A stretch of DNA of 38,097 bases, from contig MGCE01000040.1 in NCBI GenBank assembly GCA_001790315.1, positions 1 to 38,097 of the forward strand. The letters are read 5' to 3'. The notes beneath the pieces are model-generated. The model searched no databases and was not told where the DNA came from. It saw nothing but the letters and a program-made list of their open reading frames with translations. The position numbers and the translations under genes were made by a program. The stretch is from Candidatus Rokubacteria bacterium RIFCSPLOWO2_02_FULL_72_37. GTDB taxonomy: Bacteria > Methylomirabilota > Methylomirabilia > Rokubacteriales > CSP1-6. Below, in pieces: positions 29,938 to 38,039 of this stretch. Each line of letters begins with the position of its first letter. Position 1 is the first letter of the stretch.

Positions 29938-31066
29938 CAACGAGTTCCTGGGCGTCCTCGCGCTGACCTGGCAGGCTGCGGTCATGCTCGGGCTCGGCGG
30001 CCTCCTCATCTATCTCGGGATCGCCAAGCAAGTGGAGCCCGTCCTCCTCGTTCCGATCGGCGCCGGCGTCATCCTCGCGAACATCCCCCTCGGCGGGCTC
30101 ACGGAGCCGGGGGGGCTCCTGGCGGTGCTTCGCGCCGCCGGTATCGAGACCGAGCTGTTCCCCCTGCTGATCTTCATCGGCGTCGGCGCCATGATCGATT
30201 TCGGGTCCCTGCTGGAACGGCCGTACACCGTCTTCCTCGGCGCGGCCGCCCAGTTCGGCATCTTCGGGACGTTCTTCCTGGCCTACTTCCTCGGCGACGG
30301 TGGCCTCCGCCTCTTCGACTTCAGCTTCAAGGACGCGGTCTCGATCGGCATCATCGGCTCGGCGGACGGCCCGACGTCGATCTACGTGGCGACCGTCCTC
30401 GGCTCCAAGTACGCGGCCTCCATCGTCGTCGCGGCATACTCCTACATGGCCCTGGTGCCGATCATCCAGCCACCCATCATGCGGGCGCTCACCACGGACG
30501 CCGAGCGACGGCTCACGATGCCCGCTCGGGCACGAGGGGTGTCCCGGCGCACCCGCGTCCTGTTTCCGGTCGTGACCATCGTCGTCGTCGGGCTCATCGC
30601 GCCCAAGGCCACGCCGCTGATCGGCACCCTGATGTTCGGCAACCTCTTGCGCGAGTCGGGAGTCCTGGAGCGGCTGTCGCAAGCCGCGCAGAACGAGATG
30701 ACCAACATCGTCACGATCCTCCTCGGGCTCACCGTGGGCGGCATGATGTCGGCAGCGGACTTCCTGCGGCCCGAGACGATCATGATCTACGTCATGGGGG
30801 TGGTGGCCTTCGCCGCCGGCACCGCCGCCGGACTGGTCTTCGGCAAGGTGATGTACGTCGCCTCCGGCAAGCGGATCAATCCCCTGATCGGCGCGGCGGG
30901 GATCTCCGCGTTCCCGATGTGCGCGCGTGTCGTCCAGAAGGTCGGCCTCGAGGCCAACCCGCACAACCATCTGATCATGCACGCGGCGGGCGCCAACACG
31001 GCGGGCCAGATCGCGTCGGTGGTCGCCGGGGGCGCCGCGCTGGCGCTCGTGCCCTTCTTCGCCTAG
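29930..31066 (+). CDS. gcdB: Na+-translocating decarboxylase beta subunit (GcdB/OadB)
   Basis: A 378-residue integral membrane protein that decarboxylates carboxybiotin and exports Na+. Around ten hydrophobic segments; hallmark sequences are GVGAMIDFGSLLE, IIGSADGPTSIY (Asp146, the conserved ion-site aspartate), MFGNLLRESGVLERLS, and AGISAFPMCARVVQK followed by NPHNHLIMHAAGANTAGQIAS. Length is normal for OadB/GcdB/MmdB, which are hard to tell apart; the GcdA and glutaryl-CoA dehydrogenase neighbours point to glutaconyl-CoA as substrate. It overlaps gcdD by 8 bp and so is translationally coupled. Confidence 0.92.
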   Translation: MPDNEFLGVLALTWQAAVMLGLGGLLIYLGIAKQVEPVLLVPIGAGVILANIPLGGLTEPGGLLAVLRAAGIETELFPLLIFIGVGAMIDFGSLLERPYTVFLGAAAQFGIFGTFFLAYFLGDGGLRLFDFSFKDAVSIGIIGSADGPTSIYVATVLGSKYAASIVVAAYSYMALVPIIQPPIMRALTTDAERRLTMPARARGVSRRTRVLFPVVTIVVVGLIAPKATPLIGTLMFGNLLRESGVLERLSQAAQNEMTNIVTILLGLTVGGMMSAADFLRPETIMIYVMGVVAFAAGTAAGLVFGKVMYVASGKRINPLIGAAGISAFPMCARVVQKVGLEANPHNHLIMHAAGANTAGQIASVVAGGAALALVPFFA

Positions 31067-31103
31067 CTGGCCGCAGATGTTCGCGCGGCGGCCGGAGGGA
31101 GCC

Positions 31104-31901
31104 ATGGACAGGGGAACCGTGCTGATCGTCGACGACGATCCCGAGGTGCGGGCGACCCTCGCGGAATACCTCGCCGAGGACGGGTTCGAGGTCGCCGAGG
31201 CGGGCAACGGACTCGAAGCGCTCGCCCACGTCAAGCGCGCGCGGCCCAGGGCCATCGTGCTCGACCTCATGATGCCGCGCCTCGGCGGGATCGACGCGCT
31301 CCAGAGGATCCGGGGATTCGATCCGACGATCGGGGTGGTCGTCGTCACGGGCGCCGAGGACATCGAGCTGCACCGCAAGGCGCTGGCGCTGGGCGCCCTC
31401 GCCGTCTTCACGAAGCCGGTCGCGCCGTCGGACGTCGCCGTCGCGCTCGGGGGGCGGGGGCCCGCGCCCGGGAGGCCTGCACCGGCGCCGCGCGCGGCGG
31501 ACACGCCTGCCACGCCGCCGCTCGCGAAGGTCCTCGTCGTGGACGACGAGCCGCAGGTCCGCGCGATGCTCGAGGAGCTCGTGGGGGCGATGGGCTACGA
31601 AACGCGGAGCGCGCCCGACGGCCTGACCGGGGTCCGCGCGGTGCTCGACTGGGACCCGGACATCGTGCTCCTCGACATCGGCATGCCAGGTCTCAGCGGC
31701 GTCGGCGCGTTGCCCGTGATCGCGAGGCTCGCCCCCACGACGAAGGTCATCATGGTCAGCGGCATCACGAACCTCGAAGTGTCCAGGCGATCGCTCGCCT
31801 ACGGCGCCTTCGACTATGTCGCGAAGCCGGTGGACGTGGACTACCTGCAGCGGTCCCTCGAGACCGCGGTGATGATGAAGCGGCTGGAGGAGGCCCGCTG
31901 A
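31104..31901 (+). CDS. Response regulator with two receiver domains
   Basis: A 265-residue protein of two CheY-like domains joined by a Pro/Ala linker (~118-140). REC1: Asp54 (IVLDLMMPRLGG), Thr82, Lys104. REC2: Asp191 (VLLDIGMPGLSG), Ser219, Lys241. Both look phosphorylatable, and there is no DNA-binding or enzymatic output, so it may act in a phosphorelay or by protein interaction. I start at ATG 31104 because GGAGGG lies 5-6 nt upstream; ATG 31077 adds nine unrelated residues. It follows gcdB by 37 nt and could be co-transcribed; no cognate kinase is adjacent. Confidence 0.88.
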   Translation: MDRGTVLIVDDDPEVRATLAEYLAEDGFEVAEAGNGLEALAHVKRARPRAIVLDLMMPRLGGIDALQRIRGFDPTIGVVVVTGAEDIELHRKALALGALAVFTKPVAPSDVAVALGGRGPAPGRPAPAPRAADTPATPPLAKVLVVDDEPQVRAMLEELVGAMGYETRSAPDGLTGVRAVLDWDPDIVLLDIGMPGLSGVGALPVIARLAPTTKVIMVSGITNLEVSRRSLAYGAFDYVAKPVDVDYLQRSLETAVMMKRLEEAR

Positions 31902-31941
31902 CGTCCTGACCCGCATCGGCTCTCGGCCCGCGCGCCTCAGC

Positions 31942-33120
31942 TTGGCGATCGCGGCCGTGACGCTCGCCATCCAGAACGGCATCGTCATGGCGTTCGCCGT
32001 CCTCTACCTGCCGCTGATCGACGAGTTCGGCGCCTCCCGCGGCGAGGTCGCGGCGGTGCAGTCCGCGGTGCTGCTCCTCGGCGGCTTCGGCTCGCCCCTG
32101 ATCGGCTGGGCGCTCGACCGGCTCGGCCCGCGGCGCCTGTTCCAGTACGGCGCGGTGGTCGCCGCGGCCGCGTTCGTCGTCGCGAGCCGCGTCGACTCCC
32201 TTCCCCTGCTCGTGCTCGCGTATGGCGTCGCGGGCGGGCTCGGCCTCTCCGCGCTCGGAAGTCAGGCGAACCTGGTCGTCGCCGCGCTCTGGTTTCCGGC
32301 CGCGCGCGGGCGCGCGATCGCCGTCGCCGACCTGGGCACCGGGCTCGGTGCGTTCGCGTTCACGCTGCTCGGGCAGACGCTGGTGTCGGCGCTCGGCTGG
32401 CGGACGACGCTGCTCGTGTGGTCGGCGCTGCTGGTCCTCGTCGTGGTTCCGCTCAACGGGCTCCAGCGCCTGCCACCCCGCGAGCCCGCGGTAGCCCCGG
32501 GGGCGCGCCCGCCCCCGGACTGGACGCTCTCCGACGCCCTCGGCGCGGCGCCGTTCTGGTGGCTCGCGGCCATGCGCTTCTTCGGCGCGTGCGCGTTCCC
32601 CCTCATGAACACCCACATGGTCGCGTACGCGATCGGGCAGGGGATCGCCCCGCGGACCGCCGCCGCGGCGCTCGGCGCGGTCAGCCTCGTGAGTCTCGCG
32701 GGACGGCTGACGACCGGCTGGCTCTGCGACCGCATCGGCCGGCCCGAGACTTTGACGCTCACCTACGCGAGCGCCGCGCTCGGCATCGGCGGCCTCGTGC
32801 TGCTCACGATGACCGGCTCGCCCGCCTGGCTCGTCGTCTACGTCGCGCTCTACGGTGTGGCCCAGGGTTCGAGCGGGATCGTCGCCTCCGCGCGGGCCGC
32901 CGACGTCTTCGCCGGGGCGTCGTTCGGCGCGATCTACGGCTGGCTCTCGCTCGCGATCGGGCCGGGGGAGGCGCTCGGGGCGTGGGTGGGCGGCTGGTTC
33001 TTCGACGCCTGGGGCAGCTACCTGCCGGCGTTTGGCTTCGCGGTCGCCGCGCTGGCGGCGGGGCTCGTCGCGATCTGGCGCGTTCGAGCCGGTCACCCCG
33101 GGCGGGCGGGATCGACGTAG
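31942..33120 (+). CDS. MFS transporter (monocarboxylate/OFA-like)
   Basis: A 392-residue protein with twelve predicted hydrophobic segments and the MFS loop signature GWALDRLGPRRLF between TM2 and TM3, plus GWLCDRIGRPE in the second half. The overall pattern (LYLPLIDEFGASRGEVAAVQS at the N-terminus, WFPAARGRAIAVADLGTGLG) resembles monocarboxylate/oxalate-formate type carriers. The substrate is unknown. The start is uncertain: TTG 31942 is the best conventional codon before TM1, no ATG or GTG exists between the nearest upstream stops and TM1. The 3' end overlaps the convergent VOC gene by 28 bp. Confidence 0.8.
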   Translation: MAIAAVTLAIQNGIVMAFAVLYLPLIDEFGASRGEVAAVQSAVLLLGGFGSPLIGWALDRLGPRRLFQYGAVVAAAAFVVASRVDSLPLLVLAYGVAGGLGLSALGSQANLVVAALWFPAARGRAIAVADLGTGLGAFAFTLLGQTLVSALGWRTTLLVWSALLVLVVVPLNGLQRLPPREPAVAPGARPPPDWTLSDALGAAPFWWLAAMRFFGACAFPLMNTHMVAYAIGQGIAPRTAAAALGAVSLVSLAGRLTTGWLCDRIGRPETLTLTYASAALGIGGLVLLTMTGSPAWLVVYVALYGVAQGSSGIVASARAADVFAGASFGAIYGWLSLAIGPGEALGAWVGGWFFDAWGSYLPAFGFAVAALAAGLVAIWRVRAGHPGRAGST

Positions 33121-33500
33121 AGCTCGATCTCGTGACCGTCCGGGTCGCGGACGCAGAATGAGTGCGGTGTCTCGCCGAAGGCCGCGAGGCCGCGCGCCTC
33201 GCACCAGCGCAGCGCGACGGCGAGGTCCTCGAGCGAGGCGCCCACGTCGAAGGCGATGTGGTAGAGGCCCGGGACGCCCTTGGGCTGCGGGCCGGGCCCG
33301 TCGGCGCGGGCGAGTTCGCAGGAGAGGTCGTGATGATGAACGCCCGCGGAAAAGAACACGATGCGCCCGTCCTTGCCGGTGCCCGTCTCGGCGAGGCCCA
33401 GGGTGTCGCGGTAGAAGCGTCGGGTCGCACCGAGGTCGCGCACGAAGAGCGAAACGTGGCCCAGCTCGCGGATGCGCACGGCCGGCGCGCGTGTCTCCAC
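33093..33500 (-). CDS. VOC-superfamily protein (glyoxalase/dioxygenase fold)
   Basis: A 135-residue vicinal-oxygen-chelate protein: IRELGHVSLFVRDLGATRRFY, YRDTLGL, then HHHDLSCELA, GLYHIAFDVG and FCVRDPDGHEIELYVDP. Putative metal ligands are the early His (ELGHVSL), a His in LYHIAFD and Glu in EIELYV. Family members include glyoxalase I, extradiol dioxygenases and methylmalonyl-CoA epimerase, so no reaction is assigned. I use GTG 33500, right before the conserved domain and 9 nt after a TACACT box; ATG 33530, which overlaps the divergent transporter's ATG, would add ten residues. Confidence 0.75.
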   Translation of the reverse strand: METRAPAVRIRELGHVSLFVRDLGATRRFYRDTLGLAETGTGKDGRIVFFSAGVHHHDLSCELARADGPGPQPKGVPGLYHIAFDVGASLEDLAVALRWCEARGLAAFGETPHSFCVRDPDGHEIELYVDPARPG

Positions 33501-33509
33501 CGGGCGCTT

Positions 33510-33519
33510 AGTGTAACAT
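33510..33519. promoter_or_regulatory. Overlapping divergent -10 boxes between the VOC gene and the Fsr-like transporter
   Basis: Plus strand TAACAT (33514-33519) ends 9 nt before ATG 33529; minus strand TACACT (33515-33510) ends 9 nt before GTG 33500. The two boxes share bases 33514-33515, so the two promoters could exclude one another. The whole intergenic gap is 28 nt. Confidence 0.35.
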
Positions 33520-33528
33520 TGACGGGTC

Positions 33529-34752
33529 ATGGCTGATTCCTCGCCGGCGGCGTACGACGAAGCCGCCGCATCCCCCTTCGCCGCGCTGCCCGTCGAGCGC
33601 GTGAAGCCCGACGCGCGCCTCATCGCCCTCCTCTCGCTCGGGCATCTCGTGGTCGATCTGAACCAGGGCTCGCTCCCCGCCGTGCTGCCCTTCCTCAAGG
33701 CGGCGCACCAGCTCTCCTACGCGGCGGCGGCGACGATCATCCTCGCGGCGAACCTGACGTCCTCGCTGATCCAGCCGCTCTTCGGCTATCTCGCGGACCA
33801 GACGGCGCGACGCTGGATGCTGCCGGTCTCGGTGCTGCTGTCCGGCGTGGGGCTCGCGCTGACCGGCCTCGCGCCCGGGTACGGCGCGTTGCTCGTGCTC
33901 GTGGTCGCGATGGGGCTCGGCGTCGCCGCCTACCATCCGGAGGGCTACAGGACGGCGACGGGTGTCGCCGGTGACCGCAAGGCGACCGCCCTCTCGTGGT
34001 TCTCGCTCGGCGGCAACGTGGGCCTCGCCCTCGGACCGCCGGTCATCGCCGGGCTCGTCACCGCGCTCGGCGTCACCGGCAGCCTCGGCATGCTCGTCCC
34101 TGCCGCCGTCGTCTCGCTCCTGCTCCTCGCGGTGCTGCCGTCGTTCGCGCCGGCGCCCCCGCCCCGCGTGGTCAGGGCGGCGGCCGCCCACGGCGTGAAC
34201 ATGCCGGGCGCGATGGCGCTCCTGGTCCTGGTCGTGACGATCCGCTCGTGGACATCGCTCGGCTTCACGACGTTCGTGCCGTTCTATTACATCGACGTCC
34301 TCCACGCGGACCCACGGCTCGTCGGGCCGCTGCTGTTCGTCTTCCTCGGCGCGGGCGCCCTCGGCACCGTCGCGGCCGGCCCGCTCGCGGACCGGTGGGG
34401 GCCGCGCCCGTTCATGCAGTGGGTGTTCGTGGCCGCGATCCCTTTCGGCTTGCTCTTCCTCCAGACCGGGGGCCTCCTCGCCTTCGTCATGCTCGGGCTG
34501 TTCGGCGCCGTGCTGACGTCGAGCTTCACGGTGTCCGTGGTCCTCGCCCAGGCCTACTTGCCCCGCAACCCGGGGATGGCGTCGGGACTCATCGTCGGCT
34601 TCGCGATCGGCACCGGCGGCCTCGGGGTCACGGCGCTCGGCTGGGTCGCGGACCACCACGGATTGCCCATGGCGCTCTGGACGAGCGCGCTGCTGCCGAT
34701 CGCCGGCTTCGCGGCGACCCGCTTCCTGCCCGCCCCGCTCGACGCGAAGTGA
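33529..34752 (+). CDS. MFS transporter, fosmidomycin-resistance (Fsr)-like
   Basis: A 407-residue MFS protein. The segment GHLVVDLNQGSLPAVLPFLK and the later AAYHPEGYR are characteristic of the Fsr family; FGYLADQTARRWMLPVS is the MFS loop signature, with twelve hydrophobic segments over the length. E. coli Fsr exports fosmidomycin, but most relatives have no known substrate, so I give no symbol. The N-terminal ~25 residues are Ala/Ser-rich and cytoplasmic. The stop codon TGA overlaps the GTG start of trmI by 4 bp. Confidence 0.85.
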   Translation: MADSSPAAYDEAAASPFAALPVERVKPDARLIALLSLGHLVVDLNQGSLPAVLPFLKAAHQLSYAAAATIILAANLTSSLIQPLFGYLADQTARRWMLPVSVLLSGVGLALTGLAPGYGALLVLVVAMGLGVAAYHPEGYRTATGVAGDRKATALSWFSLGGNVGLALGPPVIAGLVTALGVTGSLGMLVPAAVVSLLLLAVLPSFAPAPPPRVVRAAAAHGVNMPGAMALLVLVVTIRSWTSLGFTTFVPFYYIDVLHADPRLVGPLLFVFLGAGALGTVAAGPLADRWGPRPFMQWVFVAAIPFGLLFLQTGGLLAFVMLGLFGAVLTSSFTVSVVLAQAYLPRNPGMASGLIVGFAIGTGGLGVTALGWVADHHGLPMALWTSALLPIAGFAATRFLPAPLDAK

Positions 34753-35588
34753 ACGAGGGACTCCCCTTCCAGGACGGTGAGCAGGTCCTGCTCATCGACC
34801 AGCGCGGGAAGCGCCACCTGATCTTCCTGCGCAAGGCGGAGACGTTTCACTCCGACCGAGGGTGGATCCCGCACGACGCGATCATCGGCCAGCCGGACGG
34901 AAGCTGGGTGCGCAGCTCGCTCGGCCTCCGTTACCTCGCGCTGCGGCCGACGCTCGCCGAGTACGTGCTCGACATGCCGCGTGGAGCGCAGGTCATCTAC
35001 CCGAAGGATCTCGCGATGATCCTGTTCTGGGCCGACGTCTATCCCGGCTGCCGCGTGCTCGAGGCCGGCATGGGCTCCGCGGCGCTGACGCTCGCGCTGC
35101 TGCGCGCGGTCGGCCCCGAGGGACGGGTGATCAGCTACGAGCAGCGCGAGGAGTTCGCCCGGCGGGCGCTCGCGAACATCCACACGCGGCTCGGCGAGGT
35201 GACGAACCTCACCGTGCGACTGCGGCCCGTCGAGGACGGCCTCCTCGACGAGGAGCCGGTGGATCGCGTGCTGCTCGACCTGCCCGAGCCGTGGCGGCTC
35301 ACGGCGCCCATGGCGGGCGTGCTGCGACCCGGCGGCATCCTCCTGTCCTACGTGCCGACGATCATCCAGTCGCAGCAGTTGTGCGAAGCGCTGCAGCGGG
35401 ACCGGCACTGGGCGTTGATCGAGACTTTCGAGATCCTCTTCCGGCCGTGGAACATCGAGGGCCAGTCCGTGCGGCCGTTCCACCGGATGGTCGCGCACAC
35501 GGGCTTCATCACCGTGGCGCGGCGTGTGGTGCCGGAGGAGCACGGCGGCACGGGGCCGCGCGCACGGCCGGCCGAGGCCGAGGAGTAG
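34749..35588 (+). CDS. trmI: tRNA (adenine-58-N1)-methyltransferase TrmI
   Basis: A 279-residue SAM-dependent enzyme that makes m1A58 in the tRNA T-loop. The N-terminal beta domain (LLIDQRGKRHLIFL, TFHSDRGWIPHDAIIGQPDG) and GAQVIYPKDLAMILFWADVYPG are typical of TrmI. The SAM-binding motif is VLEAGMGSAALTLALL, followed by VISYEQREEFARRA and LLDLPEPWR, the catalytic-loop equivalent. Start GTG 34749 overlaps the transporter stop. The C-terminal extension is charged and variable. ppiD follows after 9 nt, so these probably share a message. Confidence 0.93.
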   Translation: MNEGLPFQDGEQVLLIDQRGKRHLIFLRKAETFHSDRGWIPHDAIIGQPDGSWVRSSLGLRYLALRPTLAEYVLDMPRGAQVIYPKDLAMILFWADVYPGCRVLEAGMGSAALTLALLRAVGPEGRVISYEQREEFARRALANIHTRLGEVTNLTVRLRPVEDGLLDEEPVDRVLLDLPEPWRLTAPMAGVLRPGGILLSYVPTIIQSQQLCEALQRDRHWALIETFEILFRPWNIEGQSVRPFHRMVAHTGFITVARRVVPEEHGGTGPRARPAEAEE

Positions 35589-35597
35589 AGCGGACCC

Positions 35598-37496
35598 ATG
35601 ATCACGCTGATGCGCCGCCAGCGCAGGGCCCTCCAGGTGGGGCTGCTGCTGGTCGTCGCGGCCTTCGTCGCCTCGCTGTTCGTGTTCGGCACGCGCGGTT
35701 TCGACGGCGGCGGCCCGCCGGACACGGTGGCGACGGTCAACGGCGAGCGCATCTCCTTCGAGCGCTATCAGCGCCGGTACCAGGCCTACTACGACGCCTA
35801 TGCGCAGATCTACCGGGAGCGTTTTTCGTCCGAGCTCGCGGAGCGCCTCGGGCTCGCGCAGCAGGTGGTCAACGACCTCGTCCAGGAGGCGCTGGTCGTG
35901 CAGCGCGCCCGGGCGGAAGGCTTCGAGCTCTCGGACGAGGAGCTCAACGCGCGCATCCAGGCGATTCCCGCGTTCCAGGACGGGGGCCGCTTCGTGCTGA
36001 AGCGCTACGAGGAGTTCCTGCGCCGCCGCGGGATCAGTGCGGCCGCGTTCGAGGACGAGGTCCGCCGTGAGCTCACGCGGGCCCGCGTCGAGGCTACCGT
36101 GCGGGGGAGCGTCACGGTGTCCGAGGCCGAGATCGAGCAGGCGTTCGCGATGCGCCGTGAGGAGGTCCGGGCCGCCTGGGCACTCGTCGAGCTCGGCCCG
36201 CTCGTGGCCGCCGCGACGGCGGCGGACTCCGAGCTCCCGGACTACCTCGCGAAGCACGGCGACGAGTTCCGGCAGCCCGAGCGGCGGCGTGTCCAGTACG
36301 TGCTGCTCGCGGAGAAGGACTTCACGAAACCCATCGGCGACGCGGAGGTGGAGAAGTACTACGCCGCGCACCAGAAGGAATTCGAGACACCGCACCAGGT
36401 GCGCGCCGCCCACGTGCTCGCGCGGGTGCCCGACACGGGCGGCAGTGCGGCCGAGGACAAGGCCCGCGCGAAGATCGTCGACGTCATCCGCCGGGCGAAG
36501 GCCGGCGAGGACTTCGCGAAGCTCGCCCGGGAGCTGTCGGAAGATCCGGGGTCGGCACCGAACGGTGGCGACCTCGGCCTCGTGAGCCGGGGCGAGATGG
36601 TGCCGCAGTTCGAGCAGGCCGTCTTCGCGCTCAAGAAGGGGGAGGTCTCGCCCGAGCCCGTGCGCACGCCGTTCGGCTTCCACGCGATCAAGGTCGTCGC
36701 GGTGCAGGAGGGCGGCCGCAAGCCGCTCCGGGAGGTGGCCGCGCAGATCCGCGGCCGGCTCGTGGCGGAAGCCGCCGAGGCGGCGGCGCGGGCGCGCGCG
36801 GACGCGATCGGGTCGGAGCTCCGGGCGGCGAAGGACTTCGGGGCCGCGGCAAAGGCGCTCGGTCTCACGCCGCTCGAGGCCACGCTGGTGAAGAGCGATC
36901 GGCTCGCCGGGCTCGGGGCGCCCGACGTCCTCGAGGAGGCCGCGTTCGCGCTCACCGTCGGCGGGGTGTCGGCGTCGGTCAAGACGCCGACCGGCATCGT
37001 CCTGCTGAAGTCGGTCCAGGCGATTCCCGCGGGCGTGCCCCCGCTCGAGGAGATCAAGGCCAAGGTCGCCGACGCCGTGAAGCGCCAGAAAGCCGAGGCC
37101 GTCGCCGCCGAGCGTGCGCGGCAGCTCGCGGCCGATGCCGCCGCGGGAGACTTCGCTGCCGCGGCCAGGAAGGCTGGGGCGGTCACGGGGCAGACGCCGC
37201 GCTTCTCGCGCGCGAAGCCGGCGGAGAAGCTGCCCGGCGACGCCCAGGTGGCGGGGCTCGAGACGCCCGCAGGCCGCGTCACGGCGCCCGTGCGGACGCA
37301 GCAGGGTTACTACGTCCTGAACGTCCTCGAGCGCGTCGCACCGGACACGGCAGGGCTCGCGGCCGAACGCGAGAAGATCCTGCGGGAGCTACTGAACCGG
37401 AAGCAGAGTCTCGCGTGGGAGTCGTGGCTCTCGGTCGCCCGGCAGGGCGCGACGATCGACGTGTCCGGCCGACTCTCCGCGCCTCGCCGCGGGTAG
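35598..37496 (+). CDS. ppiD: PpiD/SurA-type membrane-anchored peptidyl-prolyl isomerase
   Basis: A 632-residue periplasmic folding factor anchored by one N-terminal transmembrane helix (~12-31). After it comes a SurA-N-like chaperone region (VATVNGERISFERYQRR ... QQVVNDLVQEALVVQRA), then a parvulin rotamase domain (~260-355; VRAAHVLARVP, AKAGEDFAKLARELSEDPG, GGDLGLVSRGEMVPQFE, VRTPFGFHAIKV), then a second, weaker parvulin-like repeat near 420-600. Size and order match PpiD (623 in E. coli). It should assist outer-membrane protein folding, fitting with the HtrA proteins elsewhere in the window. Confidence 0.92.
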   Translation: MITLMRRQRRALQVGLLLVVAAFVASLFVFGTRGFDGGGPPDTVATVNGERISFERYQRRYQAYYDAYAQIYRERFSSELAERLGLAQQVVNDLVQEALVVQRARAEGFELSDEELNARIQAIPAFQDGGRFVLKRYEEFLRRRGISAAAFEDEVRRELTRARVEATVRGSVTVSEAEIEQAFAMRREEVRAAWALVELGPLVAAATAADSELPDYLAKHGDEFRQPERRRVQYVLLAEKDFTKPIGDAEVEKYYAAHQKEFETPHQVRAAHVLARVPDTGGSAAEDKARAKIVDVIRRAKAGEDFAKLARELSEDPGSAPNGGDLGLVSRGEMVPQFEQAVFALKKGEVSPEPVRTPFGFHAIKVVAVQEGGRKPLREVAAQIRGRLVAEAAEAAARARADAIGSELRAAKDFGAAAKALGLTPLEATLVKSDRLAGLGAPDVLEEAAFALTVGGVSASVKTPTGIVLLKSVQAIPAGVPPLEEIKAKVADAVKRQKAEAVAAERARQLAADAAAGDFAAAARKAGAVTGQTPRFSRAKPAEKLPGDAQVAGLETPAGRVTAPVRTQQGYYVLNVLERVAPDTAGLAAEREKILRELLNRKQSLAWESWLSVARQGATIDVSGRLSAPRRG

Positions 37497-37524
37497 GTCA
37501 CCGCACGCCACGCGCCCGGTGACC
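37496..37524. terminator. Bidirectional hairpin between ppiD and the convergent small gene
   Basis: Perfect 8-bp inverted repeat (GGTCACCG 37496-37503, CGGTGACC 37517-37524) with a 13-nt loop, beginning on the last base of the ppiD stop and ending 11 nt before the end of the opposing gene. Confidence 0.4.
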
Positions 37525-37535
37525 GGCGGTCCCGG

Positions 37536-37922
37536 CTAGCGGTGGTCGCCGCCGGCCTCGATGCGCTCCCAGGAGAGGAGGCGGACGCGGTAGGTGCCGC
37601 TCGGGCCGGGCGCTGGCACCTCGAAATAGGCCCGGCCGCCCGGCTGGACCTCGCTGAACACGTACGCCACGGTCGTCGCGACCACCGCCCCGCTGCTGTC
37701 CAGTCCCTCGACGAGGAGCTGGATGCGGGTGGCGGGCGCGCCGTACTCGTTGACGACATGCCCGCTGACCATCGGGCGATCGCGGTGGGCGCCAGCCTCC
37801 CACTCGAGCCTGAAGAACTTCTCCCAGCCGACCGCCGCGAAGTTCTGCGCCGCCGCCGTTGTGGCCAGCAGGAGCACGCCGCCCAGGCCCGCCGCCGCAC
37901 ACCTTCCGAGGCTTGTCATCAT
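37536..37922 (-). CDS. Small secreted FxLYD-like protein
   Basis: A 128-residue protein with a signal peptide (LGRCAAAGLGGVLLLATTAAAQ) and one beta-rich domain. The mature part shows the FxLYD-like pattern: VSGHVVNEYGAPATRIQLLVEGLDSSG, a strand with AYVFSEVQPGGRAYFEV, and TYRVRLLSWE, as in small periplasmic Ig-like domains of unknown function. GGAGG lies 5 nt before ATG 37922 (a second ATG follows directly). A TATGCT box on the minus strand at 37977-37972 is a plausible -10 with a ~43-nt leader. No role can be named. Confidence 0.7.
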   Translation of the reverse strand: MMTSLGRCAAAGLGGVLLLATTAAAQNFAAVGWEKFFRLEWEAGAHRDRPMVSGHVVNEYGAPATRIQLLVEGLDSSGAVVATTVAYVFSEVQPGGRAYFEVPAPGPSGTYRVRLLSWERIEAGGDHR

Positions 37923-37971
37923 GTCGCCCTCCGCCGCGGCGTCCGACCGCACGCCGCGACCGTCACTGCCG

Positions 37972-37977
37972 AGCATA
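37972..37977 (-). promoter_or_regulatory. -10-like box (TATGCT) of the FxLYD-like gene
   Basis: Minus-strand TATGCT, 49 nt before the ATG, in the 117-nt divergent gap with greA. No matching -35 was found. Confidence 0.3.
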
Positions 37978-38024
37978 CCGCGTCCCACAAGACCCGGCCC
38001 CGGCCGGTGGCCCGCGGAGCCCCA

Positions 38025-38033
38025 TGGTAAGGT
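38025..38033 (+). promoter_or_regulatory. Extended -10-like element (TGG-TAAGGT) of greA
   Basis: TAAGGT at 38028-38033 with a TGn extension, ending 6 nt before the greA ATG; no Shine-Dalgarno sequence of normal spacing is present. Suggests a leaderless transcript. Confidence 0.25.
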
Positions 38034-38039
38034 AGGCCC

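Noticed and set aside
28186..30009. Extension of the glutaryl-CoA dehydrogenase upstream of 29349
   Set aside because: The frame stays open, but the extra residues are Arg/Pro-rich and antisense to the biotin-carrier and OadG-type genes; ATG 29349 has a strong GGAGGAGGGG site and matches the family's N-terminus.
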